From Acidobacteriota bacterium (lineage in GTDB: Bacteria; Acidobacteriota; Aminicenantia; Aminicenantales; Saccharicenantaceae): a DNA stretch of 64,000 nucleotides. The stretch's first letter is position 1. Each line of letters opens with the position of its first letter. The position numbers were made by a program, and so were the translations under genes. The stretch is taken from NCBI GenBank assembly GCA_028749115.1, contig JAQURD010000002.1, positions 81,402-145,401 on the forward strand, read 5' to 3'. Shown piece by piece: positions 8,101-17,363 of this stretch. The notes under the pieces are model-generated. The model did not search any database. It was not told the DNA's origin and saw only the letters and a program-made list of their open reading frames with translations.

Positions 8101-9279
8101 ATGAAAAACGGAAAACAAAAAGAAAAAATAAGCACAAAAGATAACAATGAGCGCTGGAGTTTAAGAACTTCAGTCTCAAACCGGTCTGATCACCAGACTT
8201 CAGCGGGTTTTTCTCTGGTTGAACTTATAGTCTCTTCAGCTATCATGCTGGTAGTTATCATTGGCGCTTTAGCCCTTTATTCCAGAAGTAACCAGATTTC
8301 TGTCGATCAGGAGCAATATGCCGAGCTTCAGCATGATGTCCGCTCAGCCATGTATTTGATCACCAGAGATGTGCGGATGGCCGGAGCAGGCCTACCAGTC
8401 GAATTTGCTTATTATGCCTTTCAGGGTTTCAATAATGAGGATCAGGAAGCAGAGGTCACGCCTGACCGCCTGATTGTTTTTGGCAATATGGACAACTCAT
8501 TAAGCCTTAAGATCCACCAATATCAGGGCAGTTCGGCTACCGTGTCTGTCTATGATGGAAGTTTTGAGCAGTATCCTTACAGTGAAGAATATTATCAAAA
8601 TAGAGTTGTTTTAATCTTGCCCAACCCGGCCTCTGACTGCCGGCAAGGTGTAGTCAGGCAAATAACTCATATTACCTGGAGTACCGGAGGCACCAATGAA
8701 GCATTTAATATGTCGCCAGGTCTGGCTCCGGGCATAAATCCTCCAGGTGGTCTAACAGCCGATACTGACTGTGACCCGAATGACTACGATAATGGGTTGA
8801 TTATATCTCCCAACAATAAAGAAATCTGGCTGGATGTTACTGGCAGCTACGGGCTTACTCATTTTCCAGGTCTGACGGCAGGCGAGAAAGGCTATGTGGG
8901 CGAACCAGGTATTCTCTATGAAACAATTGATGGCTTGCATCTCCCTCTGGCTCAGAATATAGAGAATCTACAATTTGAATATAATGGAGATCTTGACGAC
9001 GATGGCCACTTAGACGGTTTTAAGCCCTGGGATGATACCTGGACTGCAGACCAGATTGCCCTTATTCGCCAGATAAGGATTATCATTGTTGGCCGGACAC
9101 CCAATAGATTCACCTCCGTTTCAGGCAAAGTGCCAGCCAATGTTCACAATTACCGCCGGCCAGCAGTTTCTGATTCAACGGGTAGCACAACCGACGATTA
9201 TCACCGCCGGTTTGTCCTGGAAACAACGGCTAACGTCAGAAATTTAAGCTTAAATATCTACAATCTGGGAGAGAGATGA
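8101..9279 (+). CDS. Type IV minor pilin, PilW-like
   Basis: 392 aa, longer than most PilW proteins. The prepilin motif SAGFSLVELIVSSAIMLVV lies about 37 residues from the start, giving a long leader as in its neighbour. It is followed by ELQHDVRSAMYLITRDVRMAGAG, a hallmark of PilW/GspJ-like minor pilins. The C-terminal half is a large globular domain with several Asp/Asn-rich turns (GDLDDDGHLDG) that could bind calcium. The stop overlaps the next start by 4 bases (ATGA), so translation is coupled. Confidence 0.82.
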   Translation: MKNGKQKEKISTKDNNERWSLRTSVSNRSDHQTSAGFSLVELIVSSAIMLVVIIGALALYSRSNQISVDQEQYAELQHDVRSAMYLITRDVRMAGAGLPVEFAYYAFQGFNNEDQEAEVTPDRLIVFGNMDNSLSLKIHQYQGSSATVSVYDGSFEQYPYSEEYYQNRVVLILPNPASDCRQGVVRQITHITWSTGGTNEAFNMSPGLAPGINPPGGLTADTDCDPNDYDNGLIISPNNKEIWLDVTGSYGLTHFPGLTAGEKGYVGEPGILYETIDGLHLPLAQNIENLQFEYNGDLDDDGHLDGFKPWDDTWTADQIALIRQIRIIIVGRTPNRFTSVSGKVPANVHNYRRPAVSDSTGSTTDDYHRRFVLETTANVRNLSLNIYNLGER

Positions 9280-9965
9280 GCCAGCAGCAACAAAACAAAA
9301 GAGCCAGGAACAAAAAATCCTGGAAGGATTTAGCCCCGGCTGACAGGCAGATTTACAGCCAGGTTTACCACAGGCCTTCAGGTTCAGGCATGATCGTAGT
9401 TATTCTGGTGCTGGCCTTTATGCTGACCGTTGGCCTGGCTGTTCTCACTGTAACCAGCTCAGGCCCTAAAGTCTCAGCCAGTATGCGCTATCAGGAAGAA
9501 GCATTTAATGCCGCTGAAGCTGGTTTTGATGCTGCCAGGATATTTATAAGCAATGAAGGATGGACAGATTTTGGAGATCATTATCTTAAAGGCCTCACTG
9601 AACACGGCATAGATGTTCCCCTTATCGGTGGGGATCTAAACACACCCAATCCAGGTTACTTCCGCCGTCTGACTGATGAGCAAATCCTGACCCTCATAGA
9701 TGCTAACCACGACGGTGTCCCGGATAGTGTTCCCCAGGATCAATTAATCTTCTTTGAGGAGCCTTTTGTCTATAACCAGAGTGGAAACCTGAACCAACGC
9801 TATCGATATACAGTTTTTATCATCGACGATGAGGCTGGTTTCGAGGCTGCTTCTAACCCGGCTGATACTCTTATGGTCTGCATAGGTGTGGTCAGATCAG
9901 GCCCCAATGTGACCGACAGAATCCTGGGTACCTGCCGCCTGGAAATAGAGATAGAAATGCCATGA
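9276..9965 (+). CDS. PilX-like type IV pilus assembly protein
   Basis: 229 aa. A hydrophilic N-terminal extension of about 36 residues precedes SGSGMIVVILVLAFMLTVGL, the single N-terminal membrane helix, and then YQEEAFNAAEAGFDAARIF. The 'AAEAG' pattern after the helix is typical of PilX/GspK-like N-terminal domains. It lacks the classical Glu5 prepilin motif, as many PilX proteins do. Fourth gene in the operon, coupled to the PilW-like gene by an ATGA overlap. Confidence 0.78.
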   Translation: MSQQQQNKRARNKKSWKDLAPADRQIYSQVYHRPSGSGMIVVILVLAFMLTVGLAVLTVTSSGPKVSASMRYQEEAFNAAEAGFDAARIFISNEGWTDFGDHYLKGLTEHGIDVPLIGGDLNTPNPGYFRRLTDEQILTLIDANHDGVPDSVPQDQLIFFEEPFVYNQSGNLNQRYRYTVFIIDDEAGFEAASNPADTLMVCIGVVRSGPNVTDRILGTCRLEIEIEMP

Positions 9966-9987
9966 GGATGAACAAATCAATCAGGAC

Positions 9988-10356
9988 ATGATGATTATGT
10001 CAGTTTGTCTGGGAAATGAACGGGAAAATAAAATGATAAAAGAGCCAGCAGAAAATTTAACCAGTACTTTGAATGGTGCTGGCCATCAAGCTACTGATTA
10101 CTCGCCTCTACCCATCCAGGCCAGAAAGACAGCACCCCAGGACAACTGGTCGTTAGCGGGCTATAGATGTCGTCAGGCTCTGGAATCAAAACTTTGCTAC
10201 TCTAGGCTTCCTGGCTATCGGCAGAGCCCAGGCCATGGAGAACAAGACCGGTTGCTTCCCGGCCTGAATCAACTAGTTATTAAGCAACGACCCGGGTATG
10301 ATTCAGAGTTAGGGCCGGTCTCAATTTCGGTCATAATTAAGACAGGGGGAAGATGA
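9988..10356 (+). CDS. Uncertain small ORF between pilX-like and pilY1-like genes
   Basis: 122 codons from the first ATG, with further in-frame ATGs downstream, ending in a TGA that overlaps the pilY1-like start. It has no membrane helix, prepilin motif or recognised domain, and its composition is unremarkable. Without it, a gap of almost 390 bases would separate two genes of an otherwise tight operon, which mildly favours a real gene. It could equally be a long leader for the downstream gene. Confidence 0.35.
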   Translation: MMIMSVCLGNERENKMIKEPAENLTSTLNGAGHQATDYSPLPIQARKTAPQDNWSLAGYRCRQALESKLCYSRLPGYRQSPGHGEQDRLLPGLNQLVIKQRPGYDSELGPVSISVIIKTGGR

Positions 10357-13300
10357 TGAAAAAAAATATCTTGTTTGTACTCGCGGGCGGAATCATTGCC
10401 ATCGTCGCCGGCGTTATCATTATTGATAGAGCCAGGGCTCAAGCTGGCGGCTGCGATACCCAGAGCGCCCAGGTCATCGGCTATACTAACGGGAATAACC
10501 CGGTAACTGTTGAACCCGGTAATATGCAGGGAGTGGATATAGACCAGGAGAGCGGAGACTTCGCTCTACGTCTGCGGGAAAAGGGGGCAAATTTTGTGTC
10601 AGGTTCTGGTTATAATGTTACAAGTAACTACCGGATGACAGGTGCCGCCGCTGATTTCAACGGTGACGGCTATGTTGACCTGGTGGAAGGTGGCCGCGGA
10701 TGCGACAATACCGCACCCAGCACTGATAGCAATATCTCTATCTTTATCTCAAGAGGTAAAGATCCAAATAATCCGCAACGCTTCAAGTTTGATAGTCCTT
10801 ATTATCTTCTCTATGCTGGATCAACTTTAAATAAAACTTATGAAATTATAGCTTGTGGAGCCGGCGATTATGATAAAGATGGCGATGCCGACATCGCTGT
10901 CCTGTCCTGGCAGGGGCGTCTGTTTATCTTTAAAAACCTCTATATTGAAAATGGCCTTGAACCAGGCGGCACACCAGTCTTCAATACTAGCAGTCCTGTT
11001 TATTTAGGAGACCTGATCAATGACGGCTACGGTGAGTTTGGCAGCTCAGAGAGCCACTTTCGGTGGGAAAGCAACATTGAATCGGTTGATATTGACGGCG
11101 ACGGAGATCTTGACCTGGTCGTGGGTGTCCCGACCCGTTGGGCCTCCAGCCGCTGGGGAGAGGTAGTGATCTTCATTAACAACGGTGCCGGTGTCTTCTC
11201 CCGGCAATCGACCAGTATCAACCCTTATCCTAACAACTCAAATTATATCTATGGGGTCTGCGGTGTGGCCGCCGCTGATTTTGATAGCGACGGCGATATT
11301 GATTTCTATGTCGGGTCAGCTAATTCCCGGGATATATATTTCTACCGCAACGAGGGGGGCGTTAGTTTCAAACAAATTTCCTCTAAAACAATAACTATCG
11401 ATAAATATAAGGGAACCACCACCATGCTCAGGGCAGGTGACCTGGATGGATATAACGGTCCGGACATTGTTCTGGCTACAGATGGCCATAATATCAATAC
11501 ACCTGGGGGCTATGTCTTCTGGTTTTCAAATAATGGCGCAGGTGTGATGACTCAAAACAAAGTACCTACTAATGGCGCTCAGGTATCATCTTCGGGTGAT
11601 CTCGACTCTGGTGCCGTCGGTGATTTTGATAAGGATGGTGATGTTGACTTCTTCGTGGCTGATGGTAATGACTCTCAGAACTGTTACTTTTTCATGAATG
11701 AAACCTTCCCCCTCTATGTGGACCAGGGAAGCGTTTATTCTATCAACCTTCTCCCCTGTTCCTTCATTACTTCTGATAATGCCATTGTGTCTGTCACGAT
11801 GAGTGTTATGCACAACGTCCCATCTGGAACTACTATTACCTATTACCTTTCCAATTCCAACGATGATAATGGCAATCCTCTCTGGGAGGGTCCGGTCACA
11901 CCAGGAGTAGAGTTCTGGTTTAAGGCCCCGGGCTGGTTCCTGCGCTGGAAAGCTGCTCTGACCTCATCTGACGAAAAAAAGACACCTCGCATCAGTTATA
12001 TCAGCCTCAATTATAAATATATAGGCAAACGGGAATACTCCAGAACATCACATGCCTTCGCCTATGCTGAAGTAAACAGCAGTCATCAGGGACCGGAAGA
12101 GGTTTTATTTTCTGCTTCTTTTGAATTTCCCTCCTGGCGTGGACATTTACGCTCCTGGGATCTCACTGATATGACACTTCAGTCCACTAAAGGCTCGACC
12201 ATTCAGGAAATCAAGGAGGCCGGAGCTTCAAATGTCGTTGATGCCGGCGAAGTTCTAACGGCCAGATCCTGGAGCAGCCGTCAGGTCTATACAGCTGAGG
12301 CCGATGTGAATGGCATTATGAATCAGCGGCTGAATTTTAACACTTCCAGTGTCAGCAGTCTCGAGCCTTATCTCGGGCTGGGTATTGATAGCCCGGAATC
12401 TGTCCCGCTCATAGAGTTTGTCCTTGGCAGGAATCATGTCTGGAAATTAGGAGATATTAACCATTCCTCTCCTCAGGTGCTTGAACCACCGAAAGGCAAC
12501 CCTGCCCTGATGGGAGCTGGCTATGACGGCTTCAAGGCTGAGAAGGCTGAGCGTGCTCGCCGGCTTCTGGTTGGGGCTAATGATGGCATGTTCCACTGCT
12601 TTGATCCAGAAACTCTAACCGAGCAATGGGCTTTCATCCCTAACAACCTTCTTTATAAACTTAAAAAGATGCGGGTCAGGGATGCTCAGTGCGGTGAATA
12701 CCTTGTTCACCATTCCTTCGTTGACGGCACAGCCACTATCGCTGATGTTTACTTTAATTCTTCCTGGCACACCATAGCTGTTTGCGGGCAGGGACCTGGT
12801 TGGGGCAAGGATTACGGCTGGTATTACTTCTGCCTTGATGTGACAGATCCAGATGATCCTTTGCCCCTCTGGGAATTTAATGATCCTGATTCAACCGGTG
12901 AAACCTGGTCTGTTCCGGCAGTTGGCAAGCTGCCATCAGATGGTCGCTGGGTAGCCTTTTTCGGTTCTGGTTATGATACAGACGGTGACCCGGATGTAGT
13001 CCTGGGCAACCATTTTTACTGCCTGGATATTGCTAATGGTCAGGTCCTATTTAACAAATTGATTAAGGACTCCCCAGAGCCAACAAGTCCTTATGGCATT
13101 CAGAATACTATTCCCGGCAGCCCGGCTCTGGCAGATACGAATAATGACGGTGCTGTGGATGCTGTTTATTTTGGCGATCTGCTGGGCCGGATATGGAAAA
13201 TCGTGACGACTGCTGCGCCAAACACCTGGAATCCGGCTGCTATTTATAAAGACCCCTATAAACATCCGATTATCACCAGGCCGGCGGTGGAGATCAACCG

Positions 13301-13895
13301 GTCTGATAACTCAGTTTACCTCTACTTCGGAACTGGCGGAGACGAGAGTGCCCCGGCTGATGCCTATTATTCTTTCATCGCCCTGAACGACAAAGGCAGC
13401 TCTCCAGCTGTTACCTGGTTTATTGGGACTGCTGCCTTAGCTCAGGCACTTGGTATTGATGCCAGCCTCGGCAAGGAAACTTTTTCCCTCGGCGAGAAGG
13501 TCTGGGCCGACCCTATTATTTCGGATGGAGTCATCTATATTGCTACTATCAACGGCTCCATTGAGAATATCAATCCCTGCCTGACACTGGGAGGGGCAGG
13601 CCATCTTTATGCTCGTTATACCACCGGAGTCAGGGCTGGCACTTCAGCCCTGACCAATGCCAGCGGTCAGACGATAGCCTCCTTAGCCACTCTGCAGAAG
13701 GCCCGTTCGGCAGTCACCATTGGAGCTACCAGACAGGTTGGAAATGAGACTAAACGCCAGGTCTTTATTCAGAGCTATACACAGCCAGGCCTGGGTGGAC
13801 CTGAACCACCAAGTGAAGTTCTGTCTCAGCCAGTTCCTATCGGGAACAAACTCCGTGTCAAATCCTGGCGCGAGGTTTATCAGGTCATGCGGTAA
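10353..13895 (+). CDS. pilY1: PilY1-like pilus tip protein with FG-GAP calcium repeats
   Basis: 1180 aa with an N-terminal signal segment ending near ARAQA. The N-terminal half has a series of FG-GAP/VCBS-type calcium loops of form DxDxDGDxD starting near residues 101, 172, 246, 309 and 424. The C-terminal half carries the PilY1 propeller: RRLLVGANDGMFHCFDPET, a WAFIP motif and the conserved calcium site DTNNDGAVD at residues 928-936. PilY1 proteins sit at the pilus tip and control retraction and adhesion. An integrin-like FG-GAP half instead of a von Willebrand A domain is a variant architecture. Last gene of the operon; a GGGGGAAG ribosome-binding site precedes two consecutive ATGs. Confidence 0.85.
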   Translation: MMKKNILFVLAGGIIAIVAGVIIIDRARAQAGGCDTQSAQVIGYTNGNNPVTVEPGNMQGVDIDQESGDFALRLREKGANFVSGSGYNVTSNYRMTGAAADFNGDGYVDLVEGGRGCDNTAPSTDSNISIFISRGKDPNNPQRFKFDSPYYLLYAGSTLNKTYEIIACGAGDYDKDGDADIAVLSWQGRLFIFKNLYIENGLEPGGTPVFNTSSPVYLGDLINDGYGEFGSSESHFRWESNIESVDIDGDGDLDLVVGVPTRWASSRWGEVVIFINNGAGVFSRQSTSINPYPNNSNYIYGVCGVAAADFDSDGDIDFYVGSANSRDIYFYRNEGGVSFKQISSKTITIDKYKGTTTMLRAGDLDGYNGPDIVLATDGHNINTPGGYVFWFSNNGAGVMTQNKVPTNGAQVSSSGDLDSGAVGDFDKDGDVDFFVADGNDSQNCYFFMNETFPLYVDQGSVYSINLLPCSFITSDNAIVSVTMSVMHNVPSGTTITYYLSNSNDDNGNPLWEGPVTPGVEFWFKAPGWFLRWKAALTSSDEKKTPRISYISLNYKYIGKREYSRTSHAFAYAEVNSSHQGPEEVLFSASFEFPSWRGHLRSWDLTDMTLQSTKGSTIQEIKEAGASNVVDAGEVLTARSWSSRQVYTAEADVNGIMNQRLNFNTSSVSSLEPYLGLGIDSPESVPLIEFVLGRNHVWKLGDINHSSPQVLEPPKGNPALMGAGYDGFKAEKAERARRLLVGANDGMFHCFDPETLTEQWAFIPNNLLYKLKKMRVRDAQCGEYLVHHSFVDGTATIADVYFNSSWHTIAVCGQGPGWGKDYGWYYFCLDVTDPDDPLPLWEFNDPDSTGETWSVPAVGKLPSDGRWVAFFGSGYDTDGDPDVVLGNHFYCLDIANGQVLFNKLIKDSPEPTSPYGIQNTIPGSPALADTNNDGAVDAVYFGDLLGRIWKIVTTAAPNTWNPAAIYKDPYKHPIITRPAVEINRSDNSVYLYFGTGGDESAPADAYYSFIALNDKGSSPAVTWFIGTAALAQALGIDASLGKETFSLGEKVWADPIISDGVIYIATINGSIENINPCLTLGGAGHLYARYTTGVRAGTSALTNASGQTIASLATLQKARSAVTIGATRQVGNETKRQVFIQSYTQPGLGGPEPPSEVLSQPVPIGNKLRVKSWREVYQVMR

Positions 13896-14424
13896 GAAAC
13901 GTAGCTATCGTTTTTTATCGCCTTGTCTGGCAGTCCTTGATGGAAGGTGACAGCTTCATCCCCGGGCTTGTGACATGAACATTATAGTTCAAAGGTAGAT
14001 AACCGGTTATCATGGCTTCCGATAGCCCGGCTTGAGCCAGAAAAAGAAAAGCCCGGTTTCATGGCGCTATTGAACTAACTCACTCTCTCAGTCTGCAGAA
14101 ACAGAGTTAGAGCCATCTGTAAAAGCTATCAACTCTTTTTGCCTGTTATGTTAAAGAATGAGGGACATAATTTTTTCTAAATCAAAAATTATGTGCATGT
14201 TTAGACGTTAACTTAAGATGAGCATTGAATCCTGTTTTTGACAATAGTCCCTATGTCAGCAGAGCTTTCATTTTCATAGATTTTTTTAGGAGGAGCTACT
14301 AGGCTGACAGGCTATTCTCTTCTGGCCAAAACAGAAACAACCTGATAAAATAATTTACCTGACTCAGGATTAAGCCTGAAAAGGCAAAAGAGAAAATATA
14401 ATAAAATAAGGACAAATATTACTG
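13896..14424. other. 529-base intergenic region after the pilus operon
   Basis: No coding-like ORF. CTAACTC at 14075-14081 and GAGTTAG at 14104-14110 form a 7-bp inverted repeat without a T-run. The last 150 bases are AT-rich and probably contain the promoter of the next gene. No recognised riboswitch. Confidence 0.5.
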
Positions 14425-16209
14425 ATGAAAATAAAATATCTTGATGGTCGCAGGCTATATTTTGCTTTTCTGGCTGGTGGTCAGGCCATTATCAAGGATT
14501 TTGCCTATCTTAACAAAATAAATGTCTATCCGGTACCTGATGGCGACACGGGAACCAATTTAGCTTCAACCATGAAAGCCATTGCTGAGCAGTCCAGGCC
14601 CGGCCGTTCGGTCAAAGAATCACTGAGTTCCATAGCTGAGGCCGCTCTGACTGGAGCCAGGGGAAATTCTGGCCTGATCTTTGCTCAATACATTTATGGA
14701 CTCAGCCAGGAACTCGGCAATGACATAAGAATTTCTGCTGCCCGCTTTGGCGAGTCTGTCAGGAATGCTGTTCGCTATGCTTATAGCTCTACTGCCCGGC
14801 CCCAGGAGGGCACCATTCTGACGCTCATCAGGGAATGGGCTGAGGAGATTTACCAGGGCCGTCACCGTTTTTCCGATTTTCACGAACTGATTCACCACTC
14901 TCTGGAAAAAGCCAGGCAGGTTCTCCAGGAAACACCTAAAAAGCTGCCTGCTCTGAAAAAAGCCGGAGTGGTTGATGCCGGAGCCAAAGGCTTTGTGGAT
15001 TTTATAGAAGGGGTGGCAAATTTCATACGTCAGGGCAGCCTGAAAGATGTTTTAAGTGAGGAAATACCGGCAGTTGAATTTCAGGAGACTCCTCATAAAG
15101 TTAAAGAAGACATCCCCTTCCGCTATTGCACCGAAGCCCTGATCGCCGGGGATAATCTGGATTTCGAAAAAATTAAAGGCCTGGTCGAAAAAGCAGGCGA
15201 GTCAGCTATTACGGGTGGTTCTGAAACCAGGGTGAGGTTTCATGTCCATACTAACGAGCCGGAGAAGCTGTTTGAGGCTCTTAAAGATCTGGGGACGATT
15301 GTTCAACCGAAAGTAGAAGACATGAAGCTTCAGTCACAGATAAGCTTCCAGCCAAAAAGCAAGATAGCTCTGGTGGTAGACTCTTCCTGTGATCTGCCAG
15401 CCTCTCTCCTTGAAGAGAATCAGGTGGTGGTTATTCCGCTTCTTTTGAATATTAAAAATCATGTTTTCCTTGATAAGCTGACCATTTCGCCTGAAAACTT
15501 TTACAAATTGCTGGCCGAAGAGGAAATAATGCCAGGCAGTGCCCAGCCAGCTCCTAAGACCATAGAAAACTGGTTTTCCTTTCTGAGCAGTCATTATGAG
15601 GCCATTCTGGTACTGACCATTTCGAGCGCCCTATCCGGCTTTTATAATCTGGTCAAGGCGGTGGCTGAAAAATTCCCCCAGAAAAAAATAATAATAGTTG
15701 ACAGCCGTCACATTTCAGGCTCTTCGGGACTTATTGTCCAGCGACTGCTCGAAAACTGGCCCCAACATACTCAACAGGATGTAGATGAACTGGCCCGCCG
15801 GGCAGAAGAGCTGACTGCCAAAACTGAAATCCTGGTTGATATCAAAACCCTCAAATATCTGGTCAAGGGTGGACGGGTCAGCCCGATGAAGGGTTTACTG
15901 GCCAAACTGCTCAACATTAAACCAATCATTATTATTAATAAGCTCGGCCAGGCTGTTCCCTGTAGTCAATCCTTCAGCCGGCGGCAGAACTTCAAAAAGA
16001 TTCTTAAGATGGTCAGAAAAAAGCAGGCCGCCCATCCTGTTCATTCTTTTGCGATTGTTCACGCCGGTAATCGCCCGAGAGCTGAAGCTTATGCCCGGGA
16101 AATTGAACGGATTACGGGCCGCCAGGTAAGCTTTATCGAAGAAGCCTCACCAGTCGTTGGCGTCCACAATGGTCTGGGAGCAGTTGGCGTTTGCCTGTCC
16201 TATGAATGA
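14425..16209 (+). CDS. DhaL-DegV fusion (FakA + FakB-like fatty acid kinase)
   Basis: 594 aa. Residues 1-200 are a DhaL/DAK2 kinase domain with the metal-nucleotide motif PVPDGDTGTN (Asp39 and Asp41). Residues 225-305 match the FakA middle domain (RYCTEALI, then RFHVHTNEPEKL). From about residue 312 a complete DegV domain begins (ALVVDSSCDLP), with TISSALSGFYN and a C-terminal SPVVGVHNGLGAVG. In Firmicutes FakA phosphorylates fatty acids bound by separate FakB (DegV) proteins. Here both are on one chain, and the DegV domain takes the place of the usual FakA C-terminal domain. A fatty-acid kinase role is inferred. Monocistronic. Confidence 0.82.
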   Translation: MKIKYLDGRRLYFAFLAGGQAIIKDFAYLNKINVYPVPDGDTGTNLASTMKAIAEQSRPGRSVKESLSSIAEAALTGARGNSGLIFAQYIYGLSQELGNDIRISAARFGESVRNAVRYAYSSTARPQEGTILTLIREWAEEIYQGRHRFSDFHELIHHSLEKARQVLQETPKKLPALKKAGVVDAGAKGFVDFIEGVANFIRQGSLKDVLSEEIPAVEFQETPHKVKEDIPFRYCTEALIAGDNLDFEKIKGLVEKAGESAITGGSETRVRFHVHTNEPEKLFEALKDLGTIVQPKVEDMKLQSQISFQPKSKIALVVDSSCDLPASLLEENQVVVIPLLLNIKNHVFLDKLTISPENFYKLLAEEEIMPGSAQPAPKTIENWFSFLSSHYEAILVLTISSALSGFYNLVKAVAEKFPQKKIIIVDSRHISGSSGLIVQRLLENWPQHTQQDVDELARRAEELTAKTEILVDIKTLKYLVKGGRVSPMKGLLAKLLNIKPIIIINKLGQAVPCSQSFSRRQNFKKILKMVRKKQAAHPVHSFAIVHAGNRPRAEAYAREIERITGRQVSFIEEASPVVGVHNGLGAVGVCLSYE

Positions 16210-16346
16210 AGCGGCTCGCTTTTCCATCACTATCTGAATCCGGAATATATAAATCAAAATTTAGAATACCCGGTATAAACCCATTACCCTCGTCCCGGAA
16301 TTAATGTATACTAAATTAATAGGCTTTTTCAGTCAGGAATGGCCAG

Positions 16347-17363
16347 ATGACTAAATTCTATCAAAAAGCTATAATTCTTGGGTTGAGCCTCTGGCTGGCC
16401 TGGGCCGGCTGGAAGGGCTTGAACACTCTGGCCTGCCGGGGAGAACCAGCAGCTATCAGCCAGGTAAAAGGAGATAAACCTGTGAAAAAAATCAAAAAAA
16501 ACAAAGAAGAATGGGAAAAGGAGCTTACTCCGGAGCAATATAAGGTGATGTTTAAGTGCTGCACGGAACCTCCTTTTAGCGGTAAATACAACAATTTCTG
16601 GGAAGAAGGGGTTTATTTTTGCGCCGCCTGCAGTACTCCTCTTTTTAAATCAGATGACAAATATGATCACGGCAGCGGCTGGCCAAGTTTCAAAGAGGCT
16701 CTATCTGAAGCTAATCTGGAGTATAAAGATGATTTTTCTTCTGGCCATTTCCGGATTGAAGTGACCTGTGCTACTTGCGGCGCTCACCTTGGGCATCTGT
16801 TTGACGACGGGCCAGCCCCGGTCTATAAGCATTATTGTATAAATTCAGCTGCTCTTATCTTTAAGCCCAGGGAAGAAGCCTCCAGGGAACTTCCAGAGGT
16901 AGCCACTTTTGCTGCTGGTTGTTTCTGGGGAGTAGAGGCGAGATTCAGTCAGATAGAAGGTGTAATTTCAACTGCCGTTGGCTACAGCGGCGGGCAAACG
17001 GCCAACCCCACCTATGAGCAGGTTCGCTCCGGGAAAACAGGACATACTGAGTCTGTTCAGGTAGTCTTCGATCCGCAGGTGGTCAGCTACGAGCAGCTTG
17101 TCCGCCAGTTTTTTGCTCTCCATGATCCAACTCAGCTTAATCGTCAGGGACCTGATACTGGCACCAATTACCGTTCGGTCATTTTCTATCATCATGACCA
17201 GCAACGGCAAATAGCAGAAAAAATCAAGGAAGAGCTTCAAGCCAGCGGGCGTTATCAGAGCAAAATTGTGACTGAAATTGTACCCTTCAGCCACTTTTAT
17301 CGGGCCGAAGAATATCACCAGCAATATCTCAAAAAAAACAAAAAAGCTGTCTGCCCTATTTAA
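16347..17363 (+). CDS. msrBA: Exported MsrB-MsrA methionine sulfoxide reductase fusion
   Basis: 338 aa. An N-terminal hydrophobic segment (residues 7-30) suggests export or membrane anchoring. The MsrB domain comes first, with zinc CxxC pairs (FCAAC and CATCG) and catalytic Cys164 in HYCINS. MsrA follows with catalytic Cys192 in GCFWGVE and the PFSHFYRAEEYHQQY end. Together they reduce both epimers of methionine sulfoxide in proteins. The domain order is the reverse of the MsrA-MsrB fusion of Neisseria. The 3' end overlaps the convergent OB-fold gene by 8 bases. Confidence 0.93.
   Translation: MTKFYQKAIILGLSLWLAWAGWKGLNTLACRGEPAAISQVKGDKPVKKIKKNKEEWEKELTPEQYKVMFKCCTEPPFSGKYNNFWEEGVYFCAACSTPLFKSDDKYDHGSGWPSFKEALSEANLEYKDDFSSGHFRIEVTCATCGAHLGHLFDDGPAPVYKHYCINSAALIFKPREEASRELPEVATFAAGCFWGVEARFSQIEGVISTAVGYSGGQTANPTYEQVRSGKTGHTESVQVVFDPQVVSYEQLVRQFFALHDPTQLNRQGPDTGTNYRSVIFYHHDQQRQIAEKIKEELQASGRYQSKIVTEIVPFSHFYRAEEYHQQYLKKNKKAVCPI

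Noticed and set aside
14075..14110. Terminator after pilY1
   Set aside because: The 7-bp inverted repeat has a 22-base loop and no T-run.
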